DNA of 64,000 bases from JAJEAD01 sp965221555 (GCA_965221555.1 OZ244895.1:2604001-2668000); one strand, 5' to 3'. Shown: positions 52,837-62,859, counted from the stretch's first letter. Notes: generated from the sequence alone by a model not told the origin. Numbers and translations are program-made.

Positions 52837-55800
52837 ATGGACGGCGAGCGGGACACGCACGAAAGCGTGGGCAGGTCCCGTCGACGGTCACGCTGGACAC
52901 TGGTGGCGTGGGGCGGGATCGGCGCCGCCGCGATCGCCGCCGTCCTCGTGGCCGTTGCGATCTGGATCGCCTGGCCGGCGGTCGGCTCCTATCCCCGGGA
53001 AGTGTCCCGCTGGCTGAGCGCGAGCATCGGGCAGCGGGTCTCGATCACGTCGATCGAGGCGCGGTGGGAGGGAGTGAGTCCTCGACTGGAACTGCACGAC
53101 GTGACGCTGCTGGATACCCGTCCCGGGAACGACGAACGCGCGCTGGCCCGCTTCGGTTCTCTCGACGTCCTCGTCGACGTCTGGGCCTCGATTCTCAGCC
53201 GCTCCCTGCGCCTGGCTTCGGTAACGGTGCACGGCGCTTCGATGATGCTCATCCGCCACCCCGACGGCAGTCTGGACGTTCAGGGAATTCAGGACGAGGT
53301 CGAGGGCGCGAAGGGCTCGGACGCCCTCGCCCGGCTCATTCTCGGGCAGGCCCGGGTCTCGGTCCGTTCCAGCCGCCTGCTCTGGGTGGACCGCTCCGGC
53401 ACCGGAGCCACCGTGTCGATCCGCGACCTGGACCTCTACCTCGAGAGCGAGGGAGAACGCCGGTACGCCACGGTGTCCGGGGTGCTCGGGCGCTCCGGCT
53501 CCGGTCGATTCGACCTGGAGCTCGATCTGGAGGGCAACCTCCTCACGCCGGCCTGGTCGGGCGCGGCCTCCCTGAACGCACAGGATCTCGATCTCGCGGT
53601 CGCGAACGCGGTCTTCGACATTGCGGGCGAAGCGGAGATCGCGGGAAGGGCGAACCTCGACCTCACCGGGCGATGGCACGGCGGGCGCCTGGTCTCCGCG
53701 CAGGGCGGGGTTCACCTGCGCGAAACGGTACTCGCTTTCGACGAGGTACAGGCCTTCCTGCCCGAAGCGACCGGGAGGGTCGAGCTTCACCCCGTCGGCG
53801 GCCTGTTCGTGGTCGAGTCCGGAACGCTCGAATGGACCTGGCCCGAATTCTTCGATCGACCCGTGACGGTCTCCGCGTTCTCGGGCAACGCCGGCTGGCA
53901 ACGCGAATCGGGGAACACCCGCGTGGTGCTCGGCGACGTGTCGTTCGAGAACGCGCATCTGCAGGGCTCCATCGAAGGCAGTGTCGACTGGCGAGAAGGC
54001 CGGCCGGATCCGGTGCTCGGAGTATCGGCGCGGATCGCGCGCGCCGACCTTGCCCATCTCCCGCTCTATCTGCCGAGTCGCGGCCTGAATCCGGATGTGA
54101 GGACCTGGCTGTCGCGTGCGATCGATGGAGGCCATCTCGAGGACGGCGAAGTACGGATCGAGGGCGCGCTTGGCGACTGGCCATTCGACGAAGGGCAAGG
54201 GAAGCTCGACGCGAGCGCCCGGGTCTCGGGAGTGGATCTCCACTACTCTCCCGCCTGGCCCAGTATCGAGGCGCTCGCCGCCGACCTGCGCTTCGAAGGG
54301 CGCCGGGCGGAGTTCTCCTTGAGTTCGGGCCAAGTCCACGGTGCGGAAATCACCGGCGCGAAGGTCCGCATTCCGCGCATGGGAAGTGAGGCCACCATCG
54401 AGATCGAGGGCAAGGTCGAAGGCTCCACCGAACAGGCGGCGGACTTCCTTCGCAACAGCCCTCTCGCCCCACGCTTTCGCACGATGCTGGACACCCTGGA
54501 GGCGTCGGGGCCGGCGGGGCTCGAATTGCGCATCGCCTTGCCGCTGCCCACCGGAACCGGAGACAACGAGGTATCGGGCCGCCTCGAGGTACGCGACAAC
54601 CGCAGCCGACTGCCGGGCGTCGCCGAGGGCCTTGCCCAGGTGAACGGCGTCTTCAGCCTGGAGGGCACGATGCTTCGCGCCGAGGGGGTCGAAGCCCTCT
54701 ATCTCGGCCGTCCCGTCACGCTGCGGGTCGAACCGTCGGGGATCGAGGGCGGATACCGGATCGAAGCGCAGGGCTCCACGACTCGCCCGCACCTCGCCCA
54801 CCACCTGCACAACGCCGGAATGCTCGCCTCCCCCGACGGGGAACTCCCGGCCTGGCTCTCCCGGATCGATGGCGAGAGCGCCTGGCGTGGTGTCCTCGAG
54901 CTGCGGACGCGCGCCCCCGAGCACGAGGCGTTCGCGCATATTCGGATCGCTTCGGAGCTCGAAGGGGCGCGTATCGACTTGCCCTCACCCATCGGCAAGG
55001 CGCCGGGCGAGTCCGTCAGACTCGATCTCGACTTCGAATTCGACCGCAAGGGCGCACGGATCCTGCGGGCACGCTACGGCGAGCTCCTGTCCTCGGTGTT
55101 CCGGCTGCGCGAGAGCGGCGAAGAGGGCGCGCGCCTCGCGCGGGGCGCGATTCGTTTCGGGGGAGGCGAGGCCGAGCTGCCCGGCGAAGAGGGCCTCATA
55201 GTGAACGGCTCGCTGCCCCGCCTGTCCCTCGGCGAGTGGACCCGCCTGCTGCGCACCGAGCGCGGCACGCAGCGCGCGGCCGACGCCGGCGACGCCGCGC
55301 CAGTACCCGCCCCGCTCCTTCGCAGAGTGAACCTCCAGGTGGACGAGTTCGAGGTCTTTGGCGTGCCTCTGGGCACGACTCGGGTCGACGCCACGGCCGA
55401 TGCGTCTTCGACCTGGAGCGCCTCCGTCGTCGGAGCCAATCTCCTGGGGGAGATCCGGATCCCGGCCACTCCCGATCCGGTTCTCGTTCACATGGACCGT
55501 CTCGTCGTCCCCGGTTCCACGCTGCCCGACGACGCCGAAGAGACTTCGAGCCTCTTCTCCCAGAACCCCGTCGGAGTGCCCGCATTTCGCTTCACCTGCG
55601 CCGAGTGCAGGCTCAGCGACCGCCTGCAGGGGAGTGTCGACATCGTCGCCCTGCCCGACCCCGACGGAATCCGCTTCCAGTCCTTCTACATGCGGGGAGA
55701 AGGCTACGAAACCCGCGGCAGCGGGGCCTGGCTGGTCTCCGACGGGATACCCCGGTCCACGGTGGACGCCGAGGTGCAAAGTGACGATCTCGGCCGCCTG

Positions 55801-56385
55801 CTTGCGGCCTTCGGCCATGTCGGGGGAGAGTCCATCTCCGGGGCCACGGAGATGCTGCTGAGCGCGTCGTGGCCCGGCTCCCCCTTCGACTTCGATCTGC
55901 GGCGTATCGACGGAGTCCTTCACTTCCGGGCGAGCGAGGGACGGCTGACGCAGGTGCGCCGGGGCGCCACCGGCCGCTTCTTCGGGCTCCTCATGCTGCC
56001 CTCGCTACCGCGCCGTCTCGCGCTCGACTTTCGTGATTTCTTCCAGGCGGGCCTGACCTACGATCTGATGGAAGGGAGCTTCGCGATAGAGTCCGGCGAC
56101 GCCTACACCAACAACTTCCTCATCGAGAGTCCCACCGCCACCATCGAGCTTGCCGGTCGGACCGGAATCGTGGACGAGGACTACGACCACGTGCTCACCC
56201 TCACCCCAAAGCTCAGCGAGAACATCGCCCTTCTGCCGATCTGGCTCGGTGAGCGGATCCTGAACACGCGTTTCTTCGATCGGGCCTTCGCTCACTACTA
56301 TTCGATCCGAGGCCCCTGGTCCGCCCCCGAAATCGAGCCGATCCCGTTCGAGGATCAGCCCTCGCGACGTCAGCGAAACCCGTGA
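52837..56385 (+). CDS. yhdP: YhdP family AsmA-like envelope protein
   Basis: A 1182-residue protein with a single N-terminal membrane anchor (about 24-47) and a very long periplasmic beta-rich region, as in YhdP/TamB/AsmA bridge-like proteins. SIEARWEGVSPRLELHDV is the N-terminal family block, and the C-terminal part with LPRRLALDFRDFFQAGLTYD and SIRGPWSAPEIE is the AsmA/DUF3971 ending. YhdP homologues take part in phospholipid transport to the outer membrane. It follows rng and overlaps mnmA by 4 bases. Confidence 0.92.
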   Translation: MDGERDTHESVGRSRRRSRWTLVAWGGIGAAAIAAVLVAVAIWIAWPAVGSYPREVSRWLSASIGQRVSITSIEARWEGVSPRLELHDVTLLDTRPGNDERALARFGSLDVLVDVWASILSRSLRLASVTVHGASMMLIRHPDGSLDVQGIQDEVEGAKGSDALARLILGQARVSVRSSRLLWVDRSGTGATVSIRDLDLYLESEGERRYATVSGVLGRSGSGRFDLELDLEGNLLTPAWSGAASLNAQDLDLAVANAVFDIAGEAEIAGRANLDLTGRWHGGRLVSAQGGVHLRETVLAFDEVQAFLPEATGRVELHPVGGLFVVESGTLEWTWPEFFDRPVTVSAFSGNAGWQRESGNTRVVLGDVSFENAHLQGSIEGSVDWREGRPDPVLGVSARIARADLAHLPLYLPSRGLNPDVRTWLSRAIDGGHLEDGEVRIEGALGDWPFDEGQGKLDASARVSGVDLHYSPAWPSIEALAADLRFEGRRAEFSLSSGQVHGAEITGAKVRIPRMGSEATIEIEGKVEGSTEQAADFLRNSPLAPRFRTMLDTLEASGPAGLELRIALPLPTGTGDNEVSGRLEVRDNRSRLPGVAEGLAQVNGVFSLEGTMLRAEGVEALYLGRPVTLRVEPSGIEGGYRIEAQGSTTRPHLAHHLHNAGMLASPDGELPAWLSRIDGESAWRGVLELRTRAPEHEAFAHIRIASELEGARIDLPSPIGKAPGESVRLDLDFEFDRKGARILRARYGELLSSVFRLRESGEEGARLARGAIRFGGGEAELPGEEGLIVNGSLPRLSLGEWTRLLRTERGTQRAADAGDAAPVPAPLLRRVNLQVDEFEVFGVPLGTTRVDATADASSTWSASVVGANLLGEIRIPATPDPVLVHMDRLVVPGSTLPDDAEETSSLFSQNPVGVPAFRFTCAECRLSDRLQGSVDIVALPDPDGIRFQSFYMRGEGYETRGSGAWLVSDGIPRSTVDAEVQSDDLGRLLAAFGHVGGESISGATEMLLSASWPGSPFDFDLRRIDGVLHFRASEGRLTQVRRGATGRFFGLLMLPSLPRRLALDFRDFFQAGLTYDLMEGSFAIESGDAYTNNFLIESPTATIELAGRTGIVDEDYDHVLTLTPKLSENIALLPIWLGERILNTRFFDRAFAHYYSIRGPWSAPEIEPIPFEDQPSRRQRNP

Positions 56386-57470
56386 CCACCCGAGATCACG
56401 TGTTCGTAGCGCTTTCCGGCGGAGTGGACTCGGCGGTCGCGGCACTGCGACTTGCCGACGCGGGCGTGCGCGTCAGCGCCCTGTTCATGAAGAACTGGGA
56501 GGAGGACGACGAGGACGACTGGTGCGCGGCCGAGCAGGACCTCGAGGATGCCCGCGCCGTCTGCGAACGCCTCGGCATCCCCCTGCACACCGTGAACTTC
56601 TCCTACGAGTACTGGGAGCGGGTGTTCACCCGCTTCGTGAGCGAGTACCGCGAGGGCCGCACCCCGAACCCGGATGTGTCATGCAATCGCGAAGTGAAGT
56701 TCCAGGTGTTCGCGGAGCATGCCCGGGACCTTGGCGCCACCTCCATCGCCACCGGCCATTACGCACGCAACGAGTGCTCCGCCGGAACCTGGCGCCTGCG
56801 CAAGGGCATCGACGAGAGCAAGGACCAGAGCTACTTCCTTCACACCCTCACCCAGGCCCAGCTCGCGGGAAGCCTTTTCCCGCTCGGCGCGATGCGAAAG
56901 ACCGATGTGCGCCGAATCGCGCGAGAGGCACGCCTTCCGTGCAGCGAGAAGAAGGACAGCACCGGGATCTGTTTCATCGGCGAGCGTCCCTTCCGTAGTT
57001 TTCTCGAGCGCTACGTCGATCCCGCGCCCGGTCCGATCGTCGATCCCGAGGGGCGGATGCTCGGGCGCCACGACGGCCTGCCCTACTACACCATCGGGCA
57101 GCGGCAGGGGCTGCGCATCGGCGGTCGGGCCGGCGGCAGCGGCTCCCCGTGGTACGTGTACGGGAAGGACCTCGATGGCAACCGCCTGCGGGTCGCCCAG
57201 GGGCGGGAGCATCCCGCGCTGTACTGCCGGGAGGTCATCGCGCAAGACGTCCACTGGATCGCGGGAACGCCTCCCCGCCTGCCGCTTCGGTGCCGGGGCA
57301 AGATCCGGTATCGCCAGCCGGACCAGCCCTGCACCGTCCACCCGGAGGCGCAAGACCGCATTCGGGTGCGCTTCGACGCGCCGCAGTGGGCCGCCGCCCC
57401 CGGCCAGAGCCTCGTCCTTTACGACCAGGACACCTGCCTGGGCGGGGGGAACATCGAAGCCGCGCGCTAA
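56382..57470 (+). CDS. mnmA: tRNA-specific 2-thiouridylase MnmA
   Basis: A 362-residue enzyme that adds sulfur to the wobble uridine of tRNAs for Glu, Gln and Lys. The PP-loop SGGVDS is at 12-17; the catalytic cysteines lie in NPDVSCNREVKF and STGICFIGER. GLPYYTIGQRQGL and a C-terminal beta-barrel complete the family plan. The GTG start at 56382 overlaps the yhdP stop. It converges with amiC. Confidence 0.95.
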   Translation: MTTRDHVFVALSGGVDSAVAALRLADAGVRVSALFMKNWEEDDEDDWCAAEQDLEDARAVCERLGIPLHTVNFSYEYWERVFTRFVSEYREGRTPNPDVSCNREVKFQVFAEHARDLGATSIATGHYARNECSAGTWRLRKGIDESKDQSYFLHTLTQAQLAGSLFPLGAMRKTDVRRIAREARLPCSEKKDSTGICFIGERPFRSFLERYVDPAPGPIVDPEGRMLGRHDGLPYYTIGQRQGLRIGGRAGGSGSPWYVYGKDLDGNRLRVAQGREHPALYCREVIAQDVHWIAGTPPRLPLRCRGKIRYRQPDQPCTVHPEAQDRIRVRFDAPQWAAAPGQSLVLYDQDTCLGGGNIEAAR

Positions 57471-57508
57471 CCCGGAGGCCCGTCCCCGGGAGAGGGGCGA
57501 GAAGAAAT

Positions 57509-58804
57509 TCAGCCTTCGGGAATCCGCAGGACGTCGCCGATGTGGATCCGGTCGCCGCGGATACGGTTCACCGAACGCAGTGCGGCGAGCGAGACGCGAT
57601 AGCGCTTCGCGATCTCCGACAGGGTGTCGCCCCGGGCGATGACGTGGCGCCGCTTGGCGAGCAGGGTGCCGGCGGGCGGATGCGCTTCGAAGTACCCGGC
57701 GATGCCCTGCGCGATCGCGCCGGCGATGGCCCGGCGTTGCGCGGGGTCCATCAGGCGACGCTGGTCCCGGGCATTGGTGATGAACCCGGTCTCGACGAGG
57801 ATGGAGGGAAAGTCGGGCGCCTTGAGGACCATGAACCCGGCGCGCTCCACCCGCCGCTTGTGGACGGGGCCGACGCGGCCGAGACGGGTAAGGACCCGGC
57901 GCCCCACGTCATGGCTCGCACGCAATGAGCCGGTCTGGGACAGATCGAGCAGGACCGTCGCCAGCCCATCTTCCTTGTCGTCGAGCGAGACCCCGCCCGC
58001 GAGGTCGGCGGCATTCTCCTGCGCCGCGAGCCAGCGCGCCGCCTCGCTGCTCGCGCCTCGGTGGGAAATGACGTACACCGAGGCGCCGCGGACGCTCGGA
58101 TCCCGGAAGGCATCGGCGTGGACCGAGACGAAGAGATCGGCCCCCGCCTGCCGCGCGAGCTCCATGCGCCGGCGCAAGCCTATGTAGTAGTCTCCGTCCC
58201 GGATGAGGGCCGCGCGCATCCCCTCCCGGGCGTCGATGATCCGCGCAAGCTCCCGCGATATCGCGAGCACCACGTCCTTCTCGTGAATGCCCTTGCGAGG
58301 CGCCGCGCCCGGATCCTCCCCGCCGTGGCCCGCGTCGATCGCGACCACGACATCGCGAAAACCCGCGGGTCCCCGCTGTGCGGACTGGTTCTCGCCGACT
58401 CCGTCGCCGGCATCGGTGCGCTTCGGGTGGAGATCCATCACGAGGCGATACCCGTACTGCCGGTTCGGAGCGAGGAGAAAGCTGTGCGGACGGGTCGCAC
58501 GCTTCGTATCGAGCACGACCCGCAGCCCCCCATTCTTGCGGGGGGCGCTGCGGATGGCGCGGAGCAACCGGTCGGACCGTGACGGGCGCCGAATTTCGGT
58601 CGCAAGCCGCGTGTGCTGCATGTCGATCACCACGCGATCGGGGCCATCGAGGAGGAACACGTTGTACGCCACCGCCGAGTCGAGATCGAAAACGACTCGG
58701 GTGTGGTCGGGTGCGGACCAGATCCGCACGTTCTTGACCTGCACCGCGGCGACCGGGGCGCTCCACAGGAAAATCGCGGCGAGGATCGTGGCGATTCGAA
58801 TCAC
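57509..58804 (-). CDS. amiC: N-acetylmuramoyl-L-alanine amidase with AMIN and LysM domains
   Basis: A 431-residue exported cell-wall hydrolase that splits daughter cells by cutting the stem peptide from peptidoglycan. It has a signal peptide (1-20) and an AMIN domain (about 22-125, with VQVKNVRIWSAPDHTRVVFDL). The zinc amidase_3 domain has the metal ligands in DAGHGGEDPGA, the KDVVLAISREL helix, SVHADAF and LVETGFITN. One LysM repeat closes the chain (about 386-430). The start is GTG. The name amiB is equally used for this position next to tsaE. It has its own promoter behind tsaE. Confidence 0.94.
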   Translation of the reverse strand: MIRIATILAAIFLWSAPVAAVQVKNVRIWSAPDHTRVVFDLDSAVAYNVFLLDGPDRVVIDMQHTRLATEIRRPSRSDRLLRAIRSAPRKNGGLRVVLDTKRATRPHSFLLAPNRQYGYRLVMDLHPKRTDAGDGVGENQSAQRGPAGFRDVVVAIDAGHGGEDPGAAPRKGIHEKDVVLAISRELARIIDAREGMRAALIRDGDYYIGLRRRMELARQAGADLFVSVHADAFRDPSVRGASVYVISHRGASSEAARWLAAQENAADLAGGVSLDDKEDGLATVLLDLSQTGSLRASHDVGRRVLTRLGRVGPVHKRRVERAGFMVLKAPDFPSILVETGFITNARDQRRLMDPAQRRAIAGAIAQGIAGYFEAHPPAGTLLAKRRHVIARGDTLSEIAKRYRVSLAALRSVNRIRGDRIHIGDVLRIPEG

Positions 58805-58836
58805 TGTCTCGAAGGGTCCAGGCGCGGGGGTGAAAA

Positions 58837-58865
58837 TTACTATACTGATCGGAGGGTTATGTCAA
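58837..58865 (-). promoter_or_regulatory. Sigma70 promoter of amiC
   Basis: On the minus strand a perfect TTGACA (58860-58865) is followed by TAGTAA (58837-58842, spacing 17) or TATAGT (58839-58844, spacing 15). The patch is AT-rich and lies between the tsaE stop and the amiC start, so amiC can be transcribed separately from tsaE. Confidence 0.6.
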
Positions 58866-58904
58866 GGATCTTAATCGACTTGTTAAGTAGTGACCGGTTC
58901 CTCT

Positions 58905-59417
58905 TCACGCGTCCGGAAAGCGGCACTCGGCGAGCAGGCGCCGGCCTTCCCGCGAGTTCGCACTTCCCAGGAGCAGCCGGCCCTCACCGAGGACTTCGAG
59001 ATCGAAGACCAGATCGGGACGCGGGAGTGCGCCCGCGCCGCGCTCCGGCCACTCCACCACGCACAGCGCGTCTTCATGGAAGTAGTCCCGCGCGCCGAAG
59101 TCCTCGAGCTCCCACGCATCGGAGAGGCGGTAGAGATCGAAGTGGTAGATGTTGAGTCCCTCCATCTCATAGGGCTCAAGGAGGGTATAAGTCGGACTCC
59201 TGACCGGCCCCCGGTGGCCCAGCCCCCGCATCAGTCCCCGCACCAGGGTGGTCTTGCCGGCGCCAAGCGGACCCGAGAGATGCACGCTCGCCGCCCTCGG
59301 GAGCCCGCCTCCCGCGCTTCTCAGTGCGCGCAGCGCCTCCGCCAGCCGGCGCCCCGCACGCACCGTCGAATCCGGATCGGGCAGCGCTACCCGGCATCCC
59401 GGCGGCGGATCGCTCAT
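58905..59417 (-). CDS. tsaE: tRNA threonylcarbamoyladenosine biosynthesis ATPase TsaE
   Basis: A 170-residue P-loop protein needed for t6A37 modification of tRNA. Walker A GPLGAGKT is at 49-56, then SPTYTLLEPYE and YHFDLYRLSDAWELEDFG, and VVEWPERG. The ATG at 59417 overlaps the nnr stop; a longer in-frame start would be arginine-rich and unlike the family. The order nnr-tsaE-amiC matches E. coli. Confidence 0.95.
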   Translation of the reverse strand: MSDPPPGCRVALPDPDSTVRAGRRLAEALRALRSAGGGLPRAASVHLSGPLGAGKTTLVRGLMRGLGHRGPVRSPTYTLLEPYEMEGLNIYHFDLYRLSDAWELEDFGARDYFHEDALCVVEWPERGAGALPRPDLVFDLEVLGEGRLLLGSANSREGRRLLAECRFPDA

Positions 59418-60904
59418 GCCGGATTCAGGACCTCGCGAAGCATCGCGATGACGTCGCCCGCCAGCATCCCGCGTTCTCCCCCCGCCCTTGCCGCGCGGTC
59501 CGCCGCCTCGGCGTGGGCGCATACCCCCACCCGGGCCGCGAGGGAGGAAGAGAAGCCCTGAGCGATGAGTGCGGCCACGACTCCGCACAGCACGTCTCCC
59601 ATGCCGGCGCTCGCCATGCCGGGGTTTCCGCCATGGCACACCGAGACCAGATCGTCTCCGTCCTCCACCAGAGTGCCCGCTCCCTTGAGCACCACCACCG
59701 CCCCGCTGCGCGCGCGGATGTGTTCCGCGGCCGCGAACCGACCCGCTTCCACCTGCGCGACATCGACCCCAAGCAGGCGCGCGGCCTCTCCGGGATGCGG
59801 GGTGAGCACCGAGGCGTCGAGCTCCAGATCATCGCCTTCCCGCGCAATCAGATTGAGCGCATCCGCATCGAGCACCATCGGTTTGCCCGCGGTAAGCGCG
59901 GCGTCCAGCATGGCGCGACCCCAGGCCGACTCGCCGAGTCCGGGTCCGATGGCGACGGCGCTGGCCCGCTCGAGCAGAGGACCGAGCGCCGACGCGCTCT
60001 CGACGCCGCGCGACATGATCTCCGGTCGCGACGCTGCCACGAGAGCGGCGTGCGCGGAGCGGGTGGCCACGCTCACGAGCCCCGCTCCGCTGCGGGCGGC
60101 CGCCTCCGCGGCCAGACGCGGCGCGCCCGGCATGCCCTCGTCTCCCCCGATGACGAGCACGTGGCCGAAGTGCCCCTTGTGGGCATGCCGCGGCCGTGGG
60201 CCCAGCACCTGGTGGAACTGCTCGAGCCGAATGCGGCGCGCGCTCGGCAGCGCGGCGGCGTAGGCCGCCTCGGGCACCTGAAGGGTGTCGAAGGCCACCC
60301 GGCCGGCGATCTCCGGCCCCTCTCCGGTGAACAGGCCCTGCTTCAGGCCTATGAAGGTAATGGTCGAGGACGCCCGCACCGCAACGCCGAGGCGCGCGCC
60401 GGTGTCGCTGTGCAAGCCGGAAGGCACGTCGATGCACAGGACCGGACGCCCGCACCGGTTGACCCGCTCGATCGCGCGCGCGAAGGCGCCTCTCACTTCC
60501 CGGTCGAGTCCCGTGCCGAGCATCGCGTCGACCACCACGTCGAAACGGGAGAGATCCGGCGCTTCGGGCGCCGGCGTGATGCCCGCCTCCTTGCAGCGCC
60601 GGGCGGCTTCGCGCGCGTCGCCTCGAAGCCGCCGCCGCGAACCCGTCAATTCAAGCGCCACCTCGAGCCCCGCGCCGGCCGCGAGCTGCGCGATGAGAAA
60701 GCCGTCTCCGCCGTTGTTGCCGTGACCGCACAGGACCGCGATGCGGCGCGCGTCGGGCCAGCACTGGCGCAGATGGCGAAACGCCGCGGCGGCGGCGCGC
60801 TCCATGAGAGTGATGCCGGGGATGCCGAAGAGCGCGGTGGCGGCCCGGTCGAGAGCCCGCAGCTCCCGGGCGCGATAGAGCGTGTCGGGCAGCTCGTTCG
60901 ACAT
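59414..60904 (-). CDS. nnr: Bifunctional NAD(P)HX epimerase/dehydratase
   Basis: A 496-residue metabolite-repair enzyme. The N-terminal YjeF_N epimerase (about 1-215) shows GHGNNGGDGF. The C-terminal ribokinase-like ADP-dependent dehydratase (about 225-490) has HKGHFGHVLVIGG, LTPHPGEAARLLG and the catalytic NPGMASAGMGD. It repairs hydrated NADH and NADPH. The ATG at 60904 fits the fused family length; the longer frame upstream overlaps orn. Often annotated nnrD/nnrE or yjeF. Confidence 0.94.
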   Translation of the reverse strand: MSNELPDTLYRARELRALDRAATALFGIPGITLMERAAAAAFRHLRQCWPDARRIAVLCGHGNNGGDGFLIAQLAAGAGLEVALELTGSRRRLRGDAREAARRCKEAGITPAPEAPDLSRFDVVVDAMLGTGLDREVRGAFARAIERVNRCGRPVLCIDVPSGLHSDTGARLGVAVRASSTITFIGLKQGLFTGEGPEIAGRVAFDTLQVPEAAYAAALPSARRIRLEQFHQVLGPRPRHAHKGHFGHVLVIGGDEGMPGAPRLAAEAAARSGAGLVSVATRSAHAALVAASRPEIMSRGVESASALGPLLERASAVAIGPGLGESAWGRAMLDAALTAGKPMVLDADALNLIAREGDDLELDASVLTPHPGEAARLLGVDVAQVEAGRFAAAEHIRARSGAVVVLKGAGTLVEDGDDLVSVCHGGNPGMASAGMGDVLCGVVAALIAQGFSSSLAARVGVCAHAEAADRAARAGGERGMLAGDVIAMLREVLNPA

Positions 60905-60963
60905 GGGAAGCAGGTACCCCGGCTCGGGTTCCGATCGCGCCGCACGATACCGGCGGCCCCGTC

Positions 60964-61512
60964 TCAGAACGACTTCAGGAAGTGCTCGCGGTAGAAGTGG
61001 AGTTCCGCGATGGAATCGCGCACGTCGTCGAGCGCGCGATGCCGACTCTCTTTCGACAGGCCCGCGAAGAGCTCCGGCCGCCAGCGGCGACACAGCTCCT
61101 TCAAGGTACTGACATCGAGATTGCGGTAGTGGAAGAAGCGCTCGAGTTGCGGCATCCAGCGGGCGAGGAAGCGGCGATCCTGGCAGATGCTGTTGCCGCA
61201 CATCGGCGAGAACCCGGCGGGCACGTGGCGGGCCACGAACTCAAGCGTCTGCCGGGCGGCGTCGGACTCCCGGTGAGGACTGCGAAGAACCCGATCGGTG
61301 AGGCCGGAGCGCCGGTGCTGGCGGGTGTTCCACTCGTCCATGCCCGCGAGCACCTCCTCGGGCTGGTGCACCACCAGCACCGGTCCCTCCTCGAGGATGT
61401 CGAGTCTCGAATCGGTGACGATGGTGGCAATCTCGATGATTCGATCCCGGTCCGGGTCGAGCCCCGTCATCTCCAGGTCGATCCAGATCAGGTTGTCGCG
61501 CTCCACCGCCAT
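60964..61512 (-). CDS. orn: Oligoribonuclease
   Basis: A 182-residue 3'-5' exoribonuclease of the DEDDh class that degrades 2-5-nucleotide RNAs and pGpG. IWIDLEMTGLDP carries the first acidic pair, then EWNTRQHRRSGL, CGNSICQDRRF and HRALDDVRDSI with the last His and Asp. It is full length compared with E. coli Orn (181). It lies 59 bases upstream of nnr on the same strand. Confidence 0.96.
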   Translation of the reverse strand: MAVERDNLIWIDLEMTGLDPDRDRIIEIATIVTDSRLDILEEGPVLVVHQPEEVLAGMDEWNTRQHRRSGLTDRVLRSPHRESDAARQTLEFVARHVPAGFSPMCGNSICQDRRFLARWMPQLERFFHYRNLDVSTLKELCRRWRPELFAGLSKESRHRALDDVRDSIAELHFYREHFLKSF

Positions 61513-61677
61513 GTCGCTACCCGGGAGGAAGGCAGTCGGGCCGCCCCCTTTGCTCCAGACGGGTGGCGCCGGCCGCGTGGGTCGGCCCGGCCGACGCTGC
61601 GAACCCGTGCGCGGCGTGCACCGTCTTCCACTCGGCCCGACGAGTGTACCAGAGCCGCGATCGGGATCGGTCTTGCC

Positions 61678-62277
61678 TCAACCGAGTTCCACCCGTCCCG
61701 TAAACGCATGCGCGAGGGTCGATGAATCCACGAACTCGAGCTCGCCCCCGAGCGGCACGCCGTGGGCGATCCGGGTCACGCGCACGTCGAGTTCGTCCGC
61801 CATCTCCGCTATGTAGTGCGCGGTGGCCTGCCCCTCCACCGTGGAACCGGTGGCGAGTATGAGCTCCTTCACCTCCCCCTCGCGAAGGCGCTCGCCCAGC
61901 ACCTCGAGACCGAGATCCTCCGGGCCAATCCCGTCGAGAGGAGACAAGCGGCCGAGCAGCACGAAGAAGTACCCTCGATAGCCGGCTCCGCGATCGATCG
62001 CGAGGACATCGCCAGGAGTCTCCACCACGCACAGCTGGCTCGGATCTCGGGAGCGGTCGGCGCAGCGGGAACACCGGGGGTGTTCGCTCAGATCCCGGCA
62101 GCGTTCGCAGTTGGCGATGCGTTCCACCGCTTCGATGAGGGTTTCTCCCAGGCGGCGGCCCCCGGCGCGATCCCGTTCCAGAACGTGCAGGGCCATGCGC
62201 TGGGCGGACTTGGGTCCCACCCCCGGCAGGCAACGAAGCGCACCCACGAGACGGACGATGAGAGCGGAGTCGGACAA
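61678..62277 (-). CDS. recR: Recombination mediator RecR
   Basis: A 199-residue protein that with RecF/RecO loads RecA at gaps. An N-terminal helix-hairpin-helix has LPGVGPKSAQRMALHVL. The zinc finger cysteines are C57, C60, C69 and C72, followed by a Toprim domain with VVETPGDVLAIDR and LATGSTVEGQATAHYI. The start is TTG at 62277, which gives exactly the usual family length; longer frames add unrelated sequence. It follows ybaB and dnaX in the standard order. Confidence 0.95.
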   Translation of the reverse strand: MSDSALIVRLVGALRCLPGVGPKSAQRMALHVLERDRAGGRRLGETLIEAVERIANCERCRDLSEHPRCSRCADRSRDPSQLCVVETPGDVLAIDRGAGYRGYFFVLLGRLSPLDGIGPEDLGLEVLGERLREGEVKELILATGSTVEGQATAHYIAEMADELDVRVTRIAHGVPLGGELEFVDSSTLAHAFTGRVELG

Positions 62278-62532
62278 TGATCTCGGACCGCGCGCAACCG
62301 GGGCTTCAGCTCGGGCGTCGGCTGCGCGCCGCCCCGCTGCGTTGCGCGTGCGCGCCAGACCGCCGGCGACCACGGGGGCGCATCCGTCGGCATGGACCGC
62401 GACGATGACGTCCCGAGCGCACGGTGGGGGCAGCAGGGTCGAATTGCGTCGGCGCGCCCCGATCCGCAAACGCCCTCGCCCCGGTCGACATGCGCGCGCC
62501 CCTGGCTCTTGTGAACCGGTGAAAGCGGGCGC
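62278..62532. other. 255-base gap between ybaB and recR
   Basis: This gap is unusually long for the dnaX-ybaB-recR cluster, where ybaB and recR normally lie close together. I found no gene and no 4.5S RNA core sequence in it. Confidence 0.4.
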
Positions 62533-62859
62533 TCAGAACGGCAGCTTCAGGCCGGCCGGGAGGCCCATGCCGGAGGCCAGTCCCGAGAACTTGTCCTTCA
62601 CCATCTCCTCGACCCGGCGCACCGCGTCGTTGACCGCGGATGCGATCAGATCTTCGATGAGCTCCCGGTCCGGCTCTTCGAGCAGGCTGGAATCGATGTG
62701 CACCCGGCGCACGTCGTGGCGTCCGGTCATCGTGACCCTGACCATGCCGCCTCCCGACTCGCCCGTGACTTCGAGGCGCGCGAGCTCCTCCTGGGCTCGT
62801 TGCAGGTTTCCCTGCATGGCCTGGGCCTGCTTCATCAAATCACCGAGAGGGTTCTTCAT
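62533..62859 (-). CDS. ybaB: YbaB/EbfC nucleoid-associated protein
   Basis: A 108-residue DNA-binding protein of the YbaB/EbfC family. MKNPLGDLMKQAQAMQGNLQ is the conserved amphipathic start, followed by GMVRVTMTGRHDVRRVHID and a C-terminal helix with glycine-rich tail. A GGGGAGA site precedes the ATG at 62859; a longer frame upstream belongs to another reading frame of dnaX. It lies between dnaX and recR, the usual order. Confidence 0.94.
   Translation of the reverse strand: MKNPLGDLMKQAQAMQGNLQRAQEELARLEVTGESGGGMVRVTMTGRHDVRRVHIDSSLLEEPDRELIEDLIASAVNDAVRRVEEMVKDKFSGLASGMGLPAGLKLPF

Noticed and set aside
62278..62532. 4.5S RNA gene in the gap near recR
   Set aside because: The conserved SRP-RNA core was not found on either strand.
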